A DNA stretch of 64,000 nt from Variovorax paradoxus (GCF_030815975.1 NZ_JAUSXL010000002.1:2108001-2172000); one strand, 5' to 3'. Counted from the stretch's first letter, positions 44,968-55,230 are shown. Made by a program: numbers and translations. The notes: generated by a model not told the origin, from the sequence alone.

Positions 44968-45858
44968 TCAGGTGGGGGACGAAAGGCGATCATCGCTCCG
45001 CGCCGGCGTTCGCGCAAACGCCGACCACACGGCCGCCAGCACGATCAGCGCGCCGCCGGCCAGGATGCGCGGGCTCATCGCGGCCGCGTCGAGCGCCACC
45101 GACGAAACGCTCGCGAACAGCACCTCCGACAGCATGATTACCGCCGTGGCGCTGGCCGCCAGCCGGGCCGCGCCGTACTGCAGGCAGACGTTGGCCACCA
45201 CGAAGCCGGCGCCCAGCAAGGCTGCCCATCCGATCCAGCCCGGCTCGGCCAGCAATGGGGAGCCGAAGGCGCCGAGCAGCGTGCCGGCCGCCGCCGCAAT
45301 GCCGGCTACCGCCGCGCACCCGCAGAACATGGCCAGTGCGCGCGATTCGCCGGGCGCGTTGCGCAGGTGGCGCAGCACGATGTTGGTGACGGCAAAGCTG
45401 AACCCGGCCGCCAGGCCCAGCCAGTCCGGCACGCTCGAAGGCACCGGCCATTCGACGCCGGGCGCCTTGAGCACCACCACCACGCCGGCCAGTGCCAGCG
45501 CCACGCGCGCAAGCGCGCCCGCCGTGGGCCGCTCGCCCAGCACGGCCCAGCCCAGCAGCACGCTCCACAGCGGCATCAGGTAGAACAGCAGCACCACGCG
45601 CACGACGTCGCCCTGCGTCACCGCCCAGTTGAAGCCCAGGTTGGTGAAGCCCGCCGCCAGGCCCAGCAGCACCAGCATCGGATACGCCGCGAAGCCGCGC
45701 CAGGCGTGCCGGCGAAAGAACCCCATGGCCAGCGAGATCGCCACGTAGATGATGCAGGTGGTCCAGACGGGATGCAGCCCGTGGCTTTCGATGTGCCGGA
45801 ACGGAAACCACGAAACGCCCCATACGAAGGCGTTGAAGATCAGTGCTAAAGCGGCCAT
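44968..45858 (-). CDS. EamA/DMT-family transporter
   Basis: The 296-residue membrane protein has about ten transmembrane helices in two repeated halves, as in EamA/RhaT-type drug/metabolite exporters (LIFNAFVWGVSWFPFRHIES, MLVLLGLAAGFTNLGFNWAV, LLFYLMPLWSVLLGWAVLGE). The substrate cannot be told from sequence. The ATG at 45858 is chosen; the frame runs further to 45975 but there it is inside a dispersed repeat. It ends 13 bp from the peroxidase start and may be co-transcribed with it. Confidence 0.9.
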   Translation of the reverse strand: MAALALIFNAFVWGVSWFPFRHIESHGLHPVWTTCIIYVAISLAMGFFRRHAWRGFAAYPMLVLLGLAAGFTNLGFNWAVTQGDVVRVVLLFYLMPLWSVLLGWAVLGERPTAGALARVALALAGVVVVLKAPGVEWPVPSSVPDWLGLAAGFSFAVTNIVLRHLRNAPGESRALAMFCGCAAVAGIAAAAGTLLGAFGSPLLAEPGWIGWAALLGAGFVVANVCLQYGAARLAASATAVIMLSEVLFASVSSVALDAAAMSPRILAGGALIVLAAVWSAFARTPARSDDRLSSPT

Positions 45859-45873
45859 GAGGACGGGAATTTT

Positions 45874-45971
45874 TCGTGGAACACCGTGGAACCGGCTTTG
45901 CCGGGCCACCGGTGTTGCCCCCGGTGAGGGGGTGGGCGAAGCGACACGAAGTGCGCGCAGCCTGGGGGAGG
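45874..45971. repeat. Dispersed repeat, copy 2 of an inverted pair
   Basis: This is the reverse-complement counterpart of 37507-37604: GGAACCGGCTTTGCCGGGCC, a CCCCC-GGTGA-GGGGG hairpin region, and AGCGACACGAAGTGCGCG. It fills the gap between the lplT stop and the EamA start precisely, ending where the lplT stop codon begins. Confidence 0.85.
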
Positions 45972-47276
45972 TCAATGATGTTTATCACTGCGGGCGATGG
46001 CGAGCAGGTGCTCGACTTCTTCAGGGTACTTGCGCAGGTTCTGATGATGCCAGCGCTGGATCAGCCACATGCAGCCCGCCACCACGCCGCCGAAGGCGCC
46101 GATGGCCGCGAAGGCCGACAGGCCCAGGCCCGTGCAGGCGCTGTAGAAGCCGCCGAGCAGCAGGATGCAGGCCTGTTCGTTGAAGTTCTGCACGGCAATC
46201 GAGCGGCCCGCGCCCATGAGGTTGTGGCCGCGGTGCTGCAGCAGCGCGTTCATCGGCACCACCAGGAAGCCGCCCAGTCCGCCCAGCAAAATGAGAAAGG
46301 GCACCGCGATCCAGACATTGCTGATCAGGTTCATGCTGATGACCAGCAGCCCCATCGCAATGCCCATGGGAATCACGCGCGTGGCCATGTCCAGGCGCAT
46401 GCGCATCGAGGCCACGATGGCGCCCACCGCCATGCCGATGGTGACCACGCCGGTGAGCGCCGTGGCTTGCGTGGTGTTGTAGTCGAGCGCGAGCGCGGCC
46501 CACGCCAGCACGATGTACTTGAGGTTGGCGCCCGCACCCCAGAACAGCGTGGTGGTGGCCAGCGAGATCTGCCCGAGCTTGTCGCGCCACAGGCGGGCGT
46601 TGCAGTGCCAGAAGTCGGGCAGCAGCGAGAACATGTTGCGCGCCAGGCCGTGCGCTTCATTGGCGCGCAGCGGCCGCATCTCGACGCCGGTGTGCGGAAT
46701 GCGCGTGTTGAACCAGGCCGCCAGCATATAGACGAAGATCAGCACCGAGATGGCCGCCTCGGCTGGCGAATCGACCCCCGTGTTGATCAGCGGCATGTCG
46801 AAGGACAGCAGCCGGCTGGAGACCGCGTGGCCCACCAGCGAGCCGCCAAGCACGATGCCCAGCAGGATCGAGGCAATCGTGAGCCCTTCGATCCAGCCGT
46901 TGGCCTTGACCAGCTGCGACGCCGGCAGCAGCTCGGTCAGGATGCCGTACTTGGCCGGCGAATAGGCCGCGGCGCCAAGCCCAACGATCGAATACGACAG
47001 CAGCGGATGCGAGCCGAACAGCATCATCAGGCAGCCGATCACCTTGATCGCGTTGCTGATGAACATCACCCGCCCCTTGGGCAGGGCGTCGGCGAAGGCG
47101 CCCACCAGCGGCGCAAGCACCACGTAGAAGACGGCAAAGATCGGCACCAGCGCCGCGCGCTGCCATTCGGCCGCTCCCGTGCTTCGCATGAGCTCGACCG
47201 CCACGACAAACATCGCGTTGTCGGCCAGCGACGAAAAGAACTGGGCCGACATGATCGTGTAGAAACCGCGCTTCAT
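45972..47276 (-). CDS. lplT: Lysophospholipid transporter LplT
   Basis: The 434-residue MFS-type protein has twelve predicted helices and LplT family segments (MKRGFYTIMSAQFFSSLADN, YGILTELLPASQLVKANGWI, NFNEQACILLLGGFYSACTG). LplT flips lysophospholipids across the inner membrane for re-acylation; no aas acyltransferase gene is adjacent here. The ATG at 47276 is preferred to the frame start at 47387 because it opens the conserved N-terminus. It is divergent from alr across a 172-bp gap. Confidence 0.93.
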   Translation of the reverse strand: MKRGFYTIMSAQFFSSLADNAMFVVAVELMRSTGAAEWQRAALVPIFAVFYVVLAPLVGAFADALPKGRVMFISNAIKVIGCLMMLFGSHPLLSYSIVGLGAAAYSPAKYGILTELLPASQLVKANGWIEGLTIASILLGIVLGGSLVGHAVSSRLLSFDMPLINTGVDSPAEAAISVLIFVYMLAAWFNTRIPHTGVEMRPLRANEAHGLARNMFSLLPDFWHCNARLWRDKLGQISLATTTLFWGAGANLKYIVLAWAALALDYNTTQATALTGVVTIGMAVGAIVASMRMRLDMATRVIPMGIAMGLLVISMNLISNVWIAVPFLILLGGLGGFLVVPMNALLQHRGHNLMGAGRSIAVQNFNEQACILLLGGFYSACTGLGLSAFAAIGAFGGVVAGCMWLIQRWHHQNLRKYPEEVEHLLAIARSDKHH

Positions 47277-47448
47277 CGATGGGCTGGCTGGCCAGGAAAG
47301 GTGCTGGCAGTAGTAAAAAGTGTCGCGTGTTTTGGGCGAATGGGCGGTTATAGCATGGGGGTACGGCGGCGAAATCAGCGTTGCCACCCTGGACGGCCCT
47401 GTCTGCGAAGATGCTAAAACCGCATCTGTTCACCATCCGACGCCAACC

Positions 47449-48549
47449 ATGCCGCGCCCCATTCTCGCCACTGTTCATACCGCCGCGCTTCGCCACAACC
47501 TCGAGCGGGCACGGCGTGCCGCGGTCGATGCCCGCGTCTGGGCCGTGGTCAAGGCCAATGCCTATGGCCATGGCATCGAGCGGGTATATGAAGGCCTGCG
47601 CGGCGCCGACGGCTTTGCGCTGCTCGACCTGGCCGAAGCCGAACGCGTGCGCGCACTTGGCTGGCGCGGCCCGGTGCTGCTGCTCGAAGGCGTGTTCGAC
47701 GCGCGCGACCTGGAGCTGTGCTCGCGGCTCGACCTGTGGCACACGGTGCACTGCGACGAGCAGATCGACATGCTCGCGGCCCACAAGACGCTCAAGCCGC
47801 AGCGCGTGTTCCTCAAGATGAATTCCGGCATGAACCGCCTGGGCTACACGCCCGAGCGCTTCGGCTCGGCCTGGACGCGCCTGAACGCGCTGCCGCAGGT
47901 CGACGAGATTTCGCTGATGACGCATTTCAGCGACGCCGATGGCGCGCGCGGCATCGCCCACCAGCTGGAAGTGTTCGAGCGCGTCACCCGCGACCTGCCG
48001 GGCGAACGCACCATCGCCAACAGTGCTGCCACCCTGCGCCATCCTGAGCAGACCCGTGGCGACTGGATGCGCCCCGGCATCCTGCTGTACGGCAGCGCGC
48101 CCGATTTTCCCGAGCATGACGCGGCGCACTGGCAATTGCAGCCCACCATGACGCTGTCGACCCAATTGATCGGGGTGCAGACGCTGAAGGCCGGCGACAC
48201 CATCGGCTACGGCTCCAACTTCACGGCCGAAGGGCCGCTCACCATCGGTGTTGCGGCGGTCGGGTATGCCGACGGCTATCCGCGCCACTGCAACACCGGC
48301 ACGCCGGTGCTGGTGAACGGCGTGCGCACGCGCATGGTGGGCCGCGTGAGCATGGACATGATCACCGTCGACCTCACGCCCGTGCCCGAGGCGAAGTTCG
48401 GCACCGAGGTCACGCTGTGGGGCCGCTCGGCCGTGACCGGCGCGGTGCTGTCCATCGACGAGGTCGCGCAGGCGGCCGGCACGGTCGGCTACGAGCTCAT
48501 GTGCGCGGTGGCGCCGCGCGTGCCCTTCGCTCCCGCCGACGGCGAATGA
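47449..48549 (+). CDS. alr: Alanine racemase
   Basis: The 366-residue PLP enzyme has the cofactor lysine Lys35 in [11 protein letters not shown], the [13 protein letters not shown] segment, and the catalytic Tyr254 in TIGYGSNF. The C-terminal beta domain contains VGYADGYPR and [10 protein letters not shown]. It interconverts L- and D-alanine for peptidoglycan. The ATG at 47449 opens the conserved domain. The divergent gap with lplT (47277-47448) has no gene and no convincing promoter match that I can name. The stop overlaps the next start by 4 bp (ATGA). Confidence 0.95.
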   Translation: MPRPILATVHTAALRHNLERARRAAVDARVWAVVKANAYGHGIERVYEGLRGADGFALLDLAEAERVRALGWRGPVLLLEGVFDARDLELCSRLDLWHTVHCDEQIDMLAAHKTLKPQRVFLKMNSGMNRLGYTPERFGSAWTRLNALPQVDEISLMTHFSDADGARGIAHQLEVFERVTRDLPGERTIANSAATLRHPEQTRGDWMRPGILLYGSAPDFPEHDAAHWQLQPTMTLSTQLIGVQTLKAGDTIGYGSNFTAEGPLTIGVAAVGYADGYPRHCNTGTPVLVNGVRTRMVGRVSMDMITVDLTPVPEAKFGTEVTLWGRSAVTGAVLSIDEVAQAAGTVGYELMCAVAPRVPFAPADGE

Positions 48550-49280
48550 AGGTTCTCTCCAACTGGCGCTCGGTGCGCCTGTGGGAGACGCAGCTCGAGC
48601 GCGACCTGCACCGCAACTACAGCCTGCGCACGCACGGCATCCTGATCGGCAGCTTCACGCTGCTCTTGATGTGGGGTGTGTCGGCGCTGCAGATGCACTT
48701 GTTCGGCGTGCAGTCGCTGGCGGTGCGCTATTTCCTCACGCTGGGCGTGGGCTATCTCGGCTATCTGCTGGTGCTGCGCTGGTGGGCCCGGCGGCTGGTC
48801 GAGAACCGGGCCGAGTTCAACGTCGATGCCGGGGACGTCGTCGACGCGGGCGATCTTGCGCTCGATGCGGGCGGTAGCCCGGGAAGCGGCGCCGGCAGCA
48901 GCGCACTGTCCGACGCGGCCAGCGGCGCGCTCGATGTGGCTGGCGCTGCCGACGAAGGCGCCGTCATCGTGGTGCCGGTGGTCGCCATCTTCCTGGTCTG
49001 CGTGGCCATCGTGCTCGGCGCCGGCTCGCTGGTGCTGCTCTACTTCAGCTGGGACGCGCTGCTGGCCGTGGCCGTCGAAGTGGCGTTCTCGTACGTGTCG
49101 GCGCGCGCGGCGGTGCGCGTGGCGCGCGAGGGCTGGCTGATGGCGGCCGTGCGGCTGACGTGGAAGCCGCTGCTGGGCGCCGTCGCCTGCGCCGTGATCC
49201 TGGGTGCGGTTCTGGACCACTTCATGCCGCAGGTCAATTCGCTGCCCGAGGCGGTGCGCGTCTTGTTGAAGAAGAACTGA
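48546..49280 (+). CDS. Conserved membrane protein, function unknown
   Basis: The 244-residue protein has a cytoplasmic N-terminus ([20 protein letters not shown]) and two transmembrane helices (about 35-55 and 63-78). A Gly/Ala/Ser-rich loop of about 40 residues ([20 protein letters not shown]) follows, and then three more hydrophobic helices. It overlaps alr by 4 bp (ATGA), so it is co-translated. I do not recognise a family with a known role. The gene converges on the ketopantoate-reductase-like gene 11 bp away. Confidence 0.72.
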   Translation: MKVLSNWRSVRLWETQLERDLHRNYSLRTHGILIGSFTLLLMWGVSALQMHLFGVQSLAVRYFLTLGVGYLGYLLVLRWWARRLVENRAEFNVDAGDVVDAGDLALDAGGSPGSGAGSSALSDAASGALDVAGAADEGAVIVVPVVAIFLVCVAIVLGAGSLVLLYFSWDALLAVAVEVAFSYVSARAAVRVAREGWLMAAVRLTWKPLLGAVACAVILGAVLDHFMPQVNSLPEAVRVLLKKN

Positions 49281-49291
49281 ACCGGCGGCGC

Positions 49292-50269
49292 TCAGTACAG
49301 CCCGAGCTGCCGCAGCTTCAACCGCGCCAGCCCCAGCAGCGCATCGGTGAACGGCGTGGCGACGCCCGTCAGCTCGCCGAGTTCGCGCACCACGGTCACC
49401 AGCGCATCGAGTTCCACCGACCGTCCGGCTTCCACGTCCTGCAGCATCGAGGTCTTGAACGCGCCGAGCTTCATCGTCACCGCGTGCCGGTCTTCGGGGC
49501 TCTGCGTGATCTCGATGCCGATGCGCTGTCCGATCTCTTTTGCCTCGAGCATCACGGCCGAGATGAAGCCGCGCACGTAGTGGTCGCCCATGATCAGGTC
49601 GGTGGTGACGCCCGTGAGCGCGCTGATCGGGTTCACCGTCATGTTGCCCCAGAGCTTGAACCACACGTCCTTCTGGATCTGCGGCGACAGCGTGGTGTCC
49701 AGGCCGGCACGCTGCAGCAGCGCGACCAGCTTCTGCACGCGCGGCGTGGCTTCGCCCGAAGGCTCGCCGACGATCAGCCCGTTGCCGAAGTGATGCCGCA
49801 CCACACCCGGCGCATCGAGCGAACAGCTCGCATGCACCACGCAGCCGATCACGTTGCGCGACGGAATGGCCCGTGCAATTGCGCCGTCGGGGTCCACCGC
49901 CGCAAGCCGATGGCCGGTGATGGCGCCGCCGAAGCCGCCTTCGAGAAACCACCACGGCACGCCGTTCATCGCCACCAGCACGAGGGTGTCGGGCCCGATC
50001 AGCGGCCCGATGCGTTCGGCCACGCCGGCCAGCGCGGGCGCCTTCACGGCGATGACCACCAGGTCCTGCACGCCCAGCGATTCGGGGTCGGCCTGCGCGT
50101 TGACGGGCACGCGCGTGCGCACCTCGCCCCGCATCAGTGAAAGGCCGCCCTGCTGCAGTGCCTCGAGCGTGGCGCCGCGCGCCACCACGTTGAGCCGTTC
50201 GCCAGCTTGCGCCAGGCCGGCGCCGATCCATCCGCCGATGGCGCCGGCGCCGTAGATGCAGATCTTCAT
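49292..50269 (-). CDS. 2-dehydropantoate 2-reductase-like (ApbA/PanE) dehydrogenase
   Basis: The 325-residue protein has an N-terminal Rossmann motif YGAGAIGG (residues 6-13), the internal VIAVKAPAL lysine segment, and the C-terminal helical domain with KLWGNMTVNPISALTG, as in ketopantoate reductases. It ends a minus-strand unit with a class II aldolase (1 bp gap), a Bug protein and an IlvD-like dehydratase. That suggests it oxidises or reduces a branched 2-hydroxy/2-oxo acid in catabolism rather than serving CoA synthesis. The substrate is an open question. The ATG at 50269 opens the Rossmann fold. Confidence 0.85.
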   Translation of the reverse strand: MKICIYGAGAIGGWIGAGLAQAGERLNVVARGATLEALQQGGLSLMRGEVRTRVPVNAQADPESLGVQDLVVIAVKAPALAGVAERIGPLIGPDTLVLVAMNGVPWWFLEGGFGGAITGHRLAAVDPDGAIARAIPSRNVIGCVVHASCSLDAPGVVRHHFGNGLIVGEPSGEATPRVQKLVALLQRAGLDTTLSPQIQKDVWFKLWGNMTVNPISALTGVTTDLIMGDHYVRGFISAVMLEAKEIGQRIGIEITQSPEDRHAVTMKLGAFKTSMLQDVEAGRSVELDALVTVVRELGELTGVATPFTDALLGLARLKLRQLGLY

Positions 50270-50270
50270 G

Positions 50271-51065
50271 TCAGTTCTTGTAGCTGGCGTCGATGCGGTC
50301 GACCTGCCGCACCAGCGCATCGAACACGTCCTGTCCCGCGCCGTGCTCGGGGCTGAACTGCAGCGCGTCGCGCGTGCAGCGCTGCGCGATCTCTTCGCTC
50401 ACGGGAATGGCCGCGCCCATCGAGAAGGTGGCCATCTGGATCTCGCAGGCGCGCTGCAAGGTCCAGAGAATCGCGAAGGTCTGCGGCAGCGTCTGCCCCC
50501 AGGCCAGCAGGCCGTGGTTGCGCAGGATCACGGCGTTGCGGTCGCCGATGCTCCTGAGCAGGCGCGGGCCCTCGTCGGCATGGATGGTGATGCCCTCGAA
50601 GTCGTGGTACGCCACCATGCCGTGCAGCTGCGCGGTATAGAAATTGGTCTGCTGCAGGCCGCCCTGCAGGCAGGCCACGGCCACGCCGGCCGTGGTGTGC
50701 GTGTGCATCACGCAGTGCGCGCCGGGCAGGCCGTCGTGGATGGCGGCGTGCACCGTGAAGCCAGCCGGGTTCACCGGATACGTCGATCCGTCGAGCACCT
50801 TGCCCTGCAGGTCGATCTTCACCAGGTTACTGGCCGTGACTTCGCTGTAGTGCAGCCCGAAGGGGTTGATGAGGAACTGTTTCTCCCCGCCCGTCACGCT
50901 CGCGGGCAGCCGCACCGTGATGTGGTTGTAGATCATCTCGGTCCAGCCCAGCATCGCGAACACGCGATAGCAGGCCGCAAGCTCTTCGCGCGCGGCGCGC
51001 TCGTCCGGATGGATCGAGGGATGGACCGGAGCCGACGGCGGCACGCGGGTGGCGAGTGTGTTCAT
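50271..51065 (-). CDS. Class II aldolase/adducin-family protein
   Basis: The 264-residue protein has the class II aldolase fold: YNHITVRLP, the metal-binding cluster MHTHTTAGVAV and LRNHGLLAWGQTL. These supply the zinc histidines typical of fuculose/ribulose-phosphate aldolases and of decarboxylating relatives. The natural substrate is unknown. Its neighbours point to degradation of a hydroxy acid imported with the help of the adjacent Bug protein. Confidence 0.87.
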   Translation of the reverse strand: MNTLATRVPPSAPVHPSIHPDERAAREELAACYRVFAMLGWTEMIYNHITVRLPASVTGGEKQFLINPFGLHYSEVTASNLVKIDLQGKVLDGSTYPVNPAGFTVHAAIHDGLPGAHCVMHTHTTAGVAVACLQGGLQQTNFYTAQLHGMVAYHDFEGITIHADEGPRLLRSIGDRNAVILRNHGLLAWGQTLPQTFAILWTLQRACEIQMATFSMGAAIPVSEEIAQRCTRDALQFSPEHGAGQDVFDALVRQVDRIDASYKN

Positions 51066-51085
51066 TGCAGTTCCTTCATGCAGGT

Positions 51086-52075
51086 TTATCCCTCAGCCGT
51101 GAAGCCGACTTCTTTCACGATCGGCGCCCACTTGGCGGTGTCTTTCTTGAGCAGGTCGGTCAGCTCGCCGGGCGTGGAAGACATGGCTTCCAGGCCGAAG
51201 GTGCCGAGGCCGTCGATCACGTCCTTCTGCGCCAGCGCGCTCTTCATCGAAGTGTTGAGCTTCGCGACCAACTCCGGCGAGGCCTTGGCCGGCAGGAAGA
51301 AGGCGAACCATTCGCTGTGCGCCATGTCCTTGATGCCCTGCTCGCCGAAGGTCGGCACGTCGGGCGCGAAGCGGCTGCGCTTGGCACCCGAGACGCCCAG
51401 GATGCGCACCTTGCCCGAGGCCAGGTGCTGCGTGATGTCGCCGATGGGGCCCGAGACGGCCGAGATGTTGCTGCCCAGCAGGTCGAGCATGGCCGGCTGC
51501 GTGCCGCGGTAGGCGGCGTGCTTGAGTTCGACGCCGCCCTTATTGCCCAGCAACGCGCCGATGAAGTGCGGCGTGGAGCCCGCGGCCGGCGAGCCGAAGT
51601 TGGCGCCGGCCGGATTGGCCTTGGCCCAGGCCAGGAACTCGGGCACCGTCTTCACGCTGGCGGGCACCGCGGGGCCGACCGCAAAGCCGAAGTCGAAGAT
51701 GCACGCGATGCTCACCGGCGTGAGGTCGACCATCGGGTCGTACGGCAGCTTCTTGTAGATGTGCGGATAGATCGTGAGGATGGAGGTCGGCGTCTGCAGG
51801 ATGGTGGCGCCGTCGGCGGGCCGGCCCTTCACGTAGCTCACGGCGATCTGGCCGCCCGCGCCGGTGCGGTTTTCCACCACGGCGGCCTTGGCGTAGTCGG
51901 GGCTGAGCTTCTGCGCGATGCGCCGGCAGGTGGTGTCCGAGGTGCCACCGGCCGCAAAGCCGGTGACGATGGTGGCGGTTTCGAGCGAGGCTTGCGCGAA
52001 GGCATGCTGGCCCAGGCTGGCAAGCAGCGCTGAGGCGCCGGTGGTCTGCAGCAGCTGGCGGCGGGTGAAGGTCAT
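51086..52075 (-). CDS. Bug-family (TctC) tripartite tricarboxylate solute-binding protein
   Basis: The 329-residue periplasmic protein has a twin-arginine-like signal (MTFTRRQLLQTTGASALLAS) and the Bug/TctC domain (FAAGGTSDTTCRRIAQ, VENRTGAGGQIAVSYVKGRP, THEDVPTFGEQGI-type segment here FAPDVPTFGEQGIKDM). Bug proteins bind small organic acids such as carboxylates. No TctA/TctB membrane genes are nearby, which is normal for the expanded Bug family of Comamonadaceae and Alcaligenaceae. The ligand is probably the substrate of the surrounding genes. Confidence 0.92.
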   Translation of the reverse strand: MTFTRRQLLQTTGASALLASLGQHAFAQASLETATIVTGFAAGGTSDTTCRRIAQKLSPDYAKAAVVENRTGAGGQIAVSYVKGRPADGATILQTPTSILTIYPHIYKKLPYDPMVDLTPVSIACIFDFGFAVGPAVPASVKTVPEFLAWAKANPAGANFGSPAAGSTPHFIGALLGNKGGVELKHAAYRGTQPAMLDLLGSNISAVSGPIGDITQHLASGKVRILGVSGAKRSRFAPDVPTFGEQGIKDMAHSEWFAFFLPAKASPELVAKLNTSMKSALAQKDVIDGLGTFGLEAMSSTPGELTDLLKKDTAKWAPIVKEVGFTAEG

Positions 52076-52109
52076 GATGATTTGTCTCCGGGGTGTTGTG
52101 GGTTGCGTT

Positions 52110-53846
52110 TCACGATTCGTCGCGCAGCCAGGTGACTGCGCCCGAATGGGTCACGGCGCCCTGGCAGGCCGGGCGCACGGTGAGCGCGTATTTTTCCAGC
52201 AAGCCGCGGTGCGGGACCCCCGCGTTTACCTGACGTCTGGAGAGCCGGAGCGCAATTTCCTCCGCCGCCAGTTCCACCGAAATGCTGCGCGCCCCGGCCC
52301 GCGCGTCGATGGCCACCATGTCGCCGTCCTGCAGCGCCGCAATCGGCCCGCCGTCGGCCGCTTCGGGCCCCGCATAGCCGATGCAAAGCCCGCGCGTGGC
52401 GCCCGAGAAGCGCCCGTCGGTCAAAAGCGCCACTTTGTCGCCCATGCCCTGGCCGTAGAGCAGGGCGGTGATGCCCAGCATCTCGCGCATGCCGGGGCTG
52501 CCCCGGGGGCCTTCGTTGCGGATCACGATCACGTCGCCGGGCTCGTAGCGCCGGTTCTGCACGGCGGCCTGCGCTTCTTCCTCCGAATCGAAGACGCGCG
52601 CCGGGCCGCGGTGCACCAGCGTCTGGAGGCCCGCGGTCTTGAGCAGCGCGCCGTCGGGGCAGAGATTGCCCTTGAGCACGGCCAGGCCGCCGTCGCGCGA
52701 GATCGGGTTGCCGGGCGCGCGCACCACGCGGCCGTCGGGCGCGGCGGCATCGGCCAGTTCCTCGGCCAGCGTGCGGCCGGTGAAGGTGAGCGCATCGCCA
52801 TGCACGAAGCCCTGCGCCATCAGCGTGCGAAGAATGACGCCCGCCCCGCCGATGTAGAACACGTCGCGCGCCAGGTACTGCCCACCCGGGCGCAGGTCTG
52901 CGATGAGCGGCGTGCGCGCGAAGATCTCGGCGACGTCGTCCAGGTGGAACCTGATGCCGGCCTCGTGCGCGATGGCCGGCAGGTGCAGCGCGGCGTTGGT
53001 CGAGCCGCCCGTGGCCGAGACCACGGCGCAGGCGTTTTCCAACGCCTTGCGCGTGACGATGTCGCGCGGCAGGGGGCTGTCGCCCATCACCGCCTTCATG
53101 AGGTTCTTCGCGGCGCGGCGCATCAGCGGTGCGCGTTCGCTGAACACCGCCGGCACCATGCTCGAACCGATGGGCGCCAGGCCCAGCGCCTCCGACACCA
53201 TGCCCATGGTGTTGGCCGTGAACTGCCCCGCGCACGCGCCGGCCGTGGGCAGGCAGGCGCGGCTCATCGCGTCGAGTTCGCCGTGCGTGGCGGTGCCGGC
53301 CAGCACCTTGCCGATGGTCTCGTAGGTGTCGACCACGTTGAGGTCGCGCCCGTCCGGGCCCGGCATCTGCCCCGGCAGCGCCGAGCCGCCGTGCACGAAC
53401 ACGCTCGGCACATTGCAGCGCACCATGCCCATCATCAGCCCCGGCAGGTTCTTGTCGCAGGCGCCGATGGCGAAGATGCCGTCCCACTGGTGGCCGCGCG
53501 TGGAGGCCTCGACGCTGTCGGCGATCAGCTCGCGCGAGATCAGCGAGAAGCGCATGCCCGAATGCGCCATGGTGAGCCCGTCGCTCACCGACACCACCGG
53601 GCATTCGTGGGGCGTGCCGCCGCCGGCGTAGATGCCGGTCTTGGCGTGCTGTGCCTGCTCGCGCAGGTTGAGGTTGCACGGGCTCATCTCGCCGCCGGTG
53701 TGGAACACGCCGATGTGCGGGCGTTCGATGTCCTCGTCGTCCTGGCCCAGCGCATGCAGGAAGCTGCGCGTGGTCGCGCGGATCGTGCCTTGGCGGATGG
53801 TGGCGGAGCGGAAGCGCTTGCTGTTCGGATCGGTGGGGGTGGTCAT
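52110..53846 (-). CDS. IlvD/Edd-family dehydratase (catabolic paralogue)
   Basis: The 578-residue protein has the IlvD/Edd Fe-S ligands and motifs: [27 protein letters not shown] and [20 protein letters not shown]-terminal segments include [20 protein letters not shown] and [16 protein letters not shown]. It dehydrates a 2,3-dihydroxy or sugar acid to a 2-oxo acid. The N-terminal [11 protein letters not shown] departs from the biosynthetic IlvD-type sequence, and the genomic company is catabolic, so I infer a degradative paralogue rather than the isoleucine/valine enzyme. Confidence 0.88.
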   Translation of the reverse strand: MTTPTDPNSKRFRSATIRQGTIRATTRSFLHALGQDDEDIERPHIGVFHTGGEMSPCNLNLREQAQHAKTGIYAGGGTPHECPVVSVSDGLTMAHSGMRFSLISRELIADSVEASTRGHQWDGIFAIGACDKNLPGLMMGMVRCNVPSVFVHGGSALPGQMPGPDGRDLNVVDTYETIGKVLAGTATHGELDAMSRACLPTAGACAGQFTANTMGMVSEALGLAPIGSSMVPAVFSERAPLMRRAAKNLMKAVMGDSPLPRDIVTRKALENACAVVSATGGSTNAALHLPAIAHEAGIRFHLDDVAEIFARTPLIADLRPGGQYLARDVFYIGGAGVILRTLMAQGFVHGDALTFTGRTLAEELADAAAPDGRVVRAPGNPISRDGGLAVLKGNLCPDGALLKTAGLQTLVHRGPARVFDSEEEAQAAVQNRRYEPGDVIVIRNEGPRGSPGMREMLGITALLYGQGMGDKVALLTDGRFSGATRGLCIGYAGPEAADGGPIAALQDGDMVAIDARAGARSISVELAAEEIALRLSRRQVNAGVPHRGLLEKYALTVRPACQGAVTHSGAVTWLRDES

Positions 53847-53884
53847 CGGGCTGGCATCGGCTGGCTGGCTGGATTGCGGAAGCG

Positions 53885-54358
53885 TCAGAACATGCCGTTC
53901 TTGTTCGCGGCGGTTTCGGGCACGGGCTGCACCACATCCCAGTGCTCGACGATCTTCCCGTTCTCCAGCTTGAAGATATCGACGATGGCACTGCCGCGTG
54001 TGCCCGGTTCGCGCACCGAGTTGACGTGCAGGATCACATGGTCGCCATCGACAAAACTGCGCTTGATATCGCTGTGCGATTTCGGAAACTTCTCGCGCAG
54101 GAACGCAATGAACTTGCGGAAGCCCTCGGGCCCGTCGGCCGCCGTAGGGTTGTGCTGCACATAGCGGTTGCCCACGTACTGCAGGGCCGCGTCGGCGTCC
54201 TTCTGGTTCAGGCCTTTTTCGTAGAAGGCGAGTACCGTCTGGCGGTTGGTCTCCTGCTGGGCGGTGGCGGCTTGCGGCTTGCCGGTGCCCATGGGGGCGC
54301 AGGCGGCAAGGAACAGGGTGGCGGCCGCCAAAAGGGCCGCGAGGGTGGCGCGTTGCAT
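53885..54358 (-). CDS. SnoaL-like (NTF2 fold) lipoprotein
   Basis: The 157-residue protein has a lipoprotein signal with lipobox LAAC (residues about 17-20). A SnoaL-like alpha+beta domain follows ([65 protein letters not shown]). The family is predicted to include aldol-condensing or hydrolytic enzymes, but many members are uncharacterised. The ATG at 54358 opens the lipoprotein signal; the longer frame to 54523 overlaps hpaI. Its role in the pathway is unknown. Confidence 0.82.
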   Translation of the reverse strand: MQRATLAALLAAATLFLAACAPMGTGKPQAATAQQETNRQTVLAFYEKGLNQKDADAALQYVGNRYVQHNPTAADGPEGFRKFIAFLREKFPKSHSDIKRSFVDGDHVILHVNSVREPGTRGSAIVDIFKLENGKIVEHWDVVQPVPETAANKNGMF

Positions 54359-54396
54359 GAACGGTGCTCCGGTGCGAAAGCGAGTGAATGAATCGT

Positions 54397-55218
54397 TCAG
54401 TAGCCGCTGGGCGTCACGGCGCTCGCGGCGCTCTTGTATCGGGACGACAGCTGCTTCGCCGCCGCCGTGAGCAGGATGGTGTCCACCCCCACCGCCACGA
54501 ACTGCGCGCCGGCGGCCAGCCACTTGCGCGCCTGCTCCTCGGTGGTCGACAGAATGCCCGGCGCCTTGCCGGCCTTGCGGATGCGCGCAATGGCGTCGGC
54601 GATCATGGCCTGCACCTCGGGATGGTTCGGCTGGCCTACGAAGCCCATCGAGGCCGACAGGTCGGCCGGCCCGATGAACACGCCGTTCACGCCCGGCGTG
54701 GCCGCGATGGCGTCGAGGTTCTTCATGGCCTCCACGGTTTCGGCCTGCACCAGCAGGCAGGCCTGCGCGTTGGCTTCGTGCAGGTAGTGCGGATAGGCCT
54801 GCCAGCGCGAGGCGCGCGCCAGGGCGCTGCCCATGCCGCGGATGCCTTCGGGCGGGTAGCGCATGCCCTGCACCATGCGCGCCGCCTGCTCGGCGGTGTC
54901 GACCATCGGCACCAGGATGGTCTGCGCGCCGATGTCGAGGTACTGCTTGAGCAGCGTGACGTCGCCGACGGGAACCCGCACCACGGGATGCGAGCGCTCG
55001 GACTCGGGCTGCGCCGACCAGGCGCTCGAGATGCCCTGCAGCTGCGCGAGCACCGAGCGCACGTCGTTGGGCGCGTGCTCGCCGTCGACCAGCAGCCAGT
55101 CGAAGCCGGTGCCGGCCAGGATCTCGGCCGCATAGCCGTCGGCCAGGCCGACCCAGAGGCCGATCTTCTGTTCGCCGGCCTGCATGGCCTGCTTGAAGGT
55201 GTTCAGGGGTGTTTGCAT
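54397..55218 (-). CDS. hpaI: 4-hydroxy-2-oxoheptanedioate aldolase HpaI
   Basis: The 273-residue class II pyruvate aldolase has the HpaI motifs [34 protein letters not shown] with the catalytic His, [25 protein letters not shown] and [14 protein letters not shown] with metal-binding residues. It cleaves 4-hydroxy-2-oxoheptanedioate to pyruvate and succinic semialdehyde, the last step of homoprotocatechuate degradation. hpaH lies 12 bp upstream. Confidence 0.94.
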   Translation of the reverse strand: MQTPLNTFKQAMQAGEQKIGLWVGLADGYAAEILAGTGFDWLLVDGEHAPNDVRSVLAQLQGISSAWSAQPESERSHPVVRVPVGDVTLLKQYLDIGAQTILVPMVDTAEQAARMVQGMRYPPEGIRGMGSALARASRWQAYPHYLHEANAQACLLVQAETVEAMKNLDAIAATPGVNGVFIGPADLSASMGFVGQPNHPEVQAMIADAIARIRKAGKAPGILSTTEEQARKWLAAGAQFVAVGVDTILLTAAAKQLSSRYKSAASAVTPSGY

Positions 55219-55230
55219 GAAATACTTTCT

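Noticed and set aside
45859..45988. N-terminal extension of the EamA transporter
   Set aside because: It reads through the second dispersed repeat; the membrane domain starts at the ATG at 45858.
52110..53846. Assignment of the dehydratase as the biosynthetic IlvD
   Set aside because: Context is catabolic and the N-terminal Fe-S region is atypical; a paralogue is more likely, so no ilvD symbol was given.
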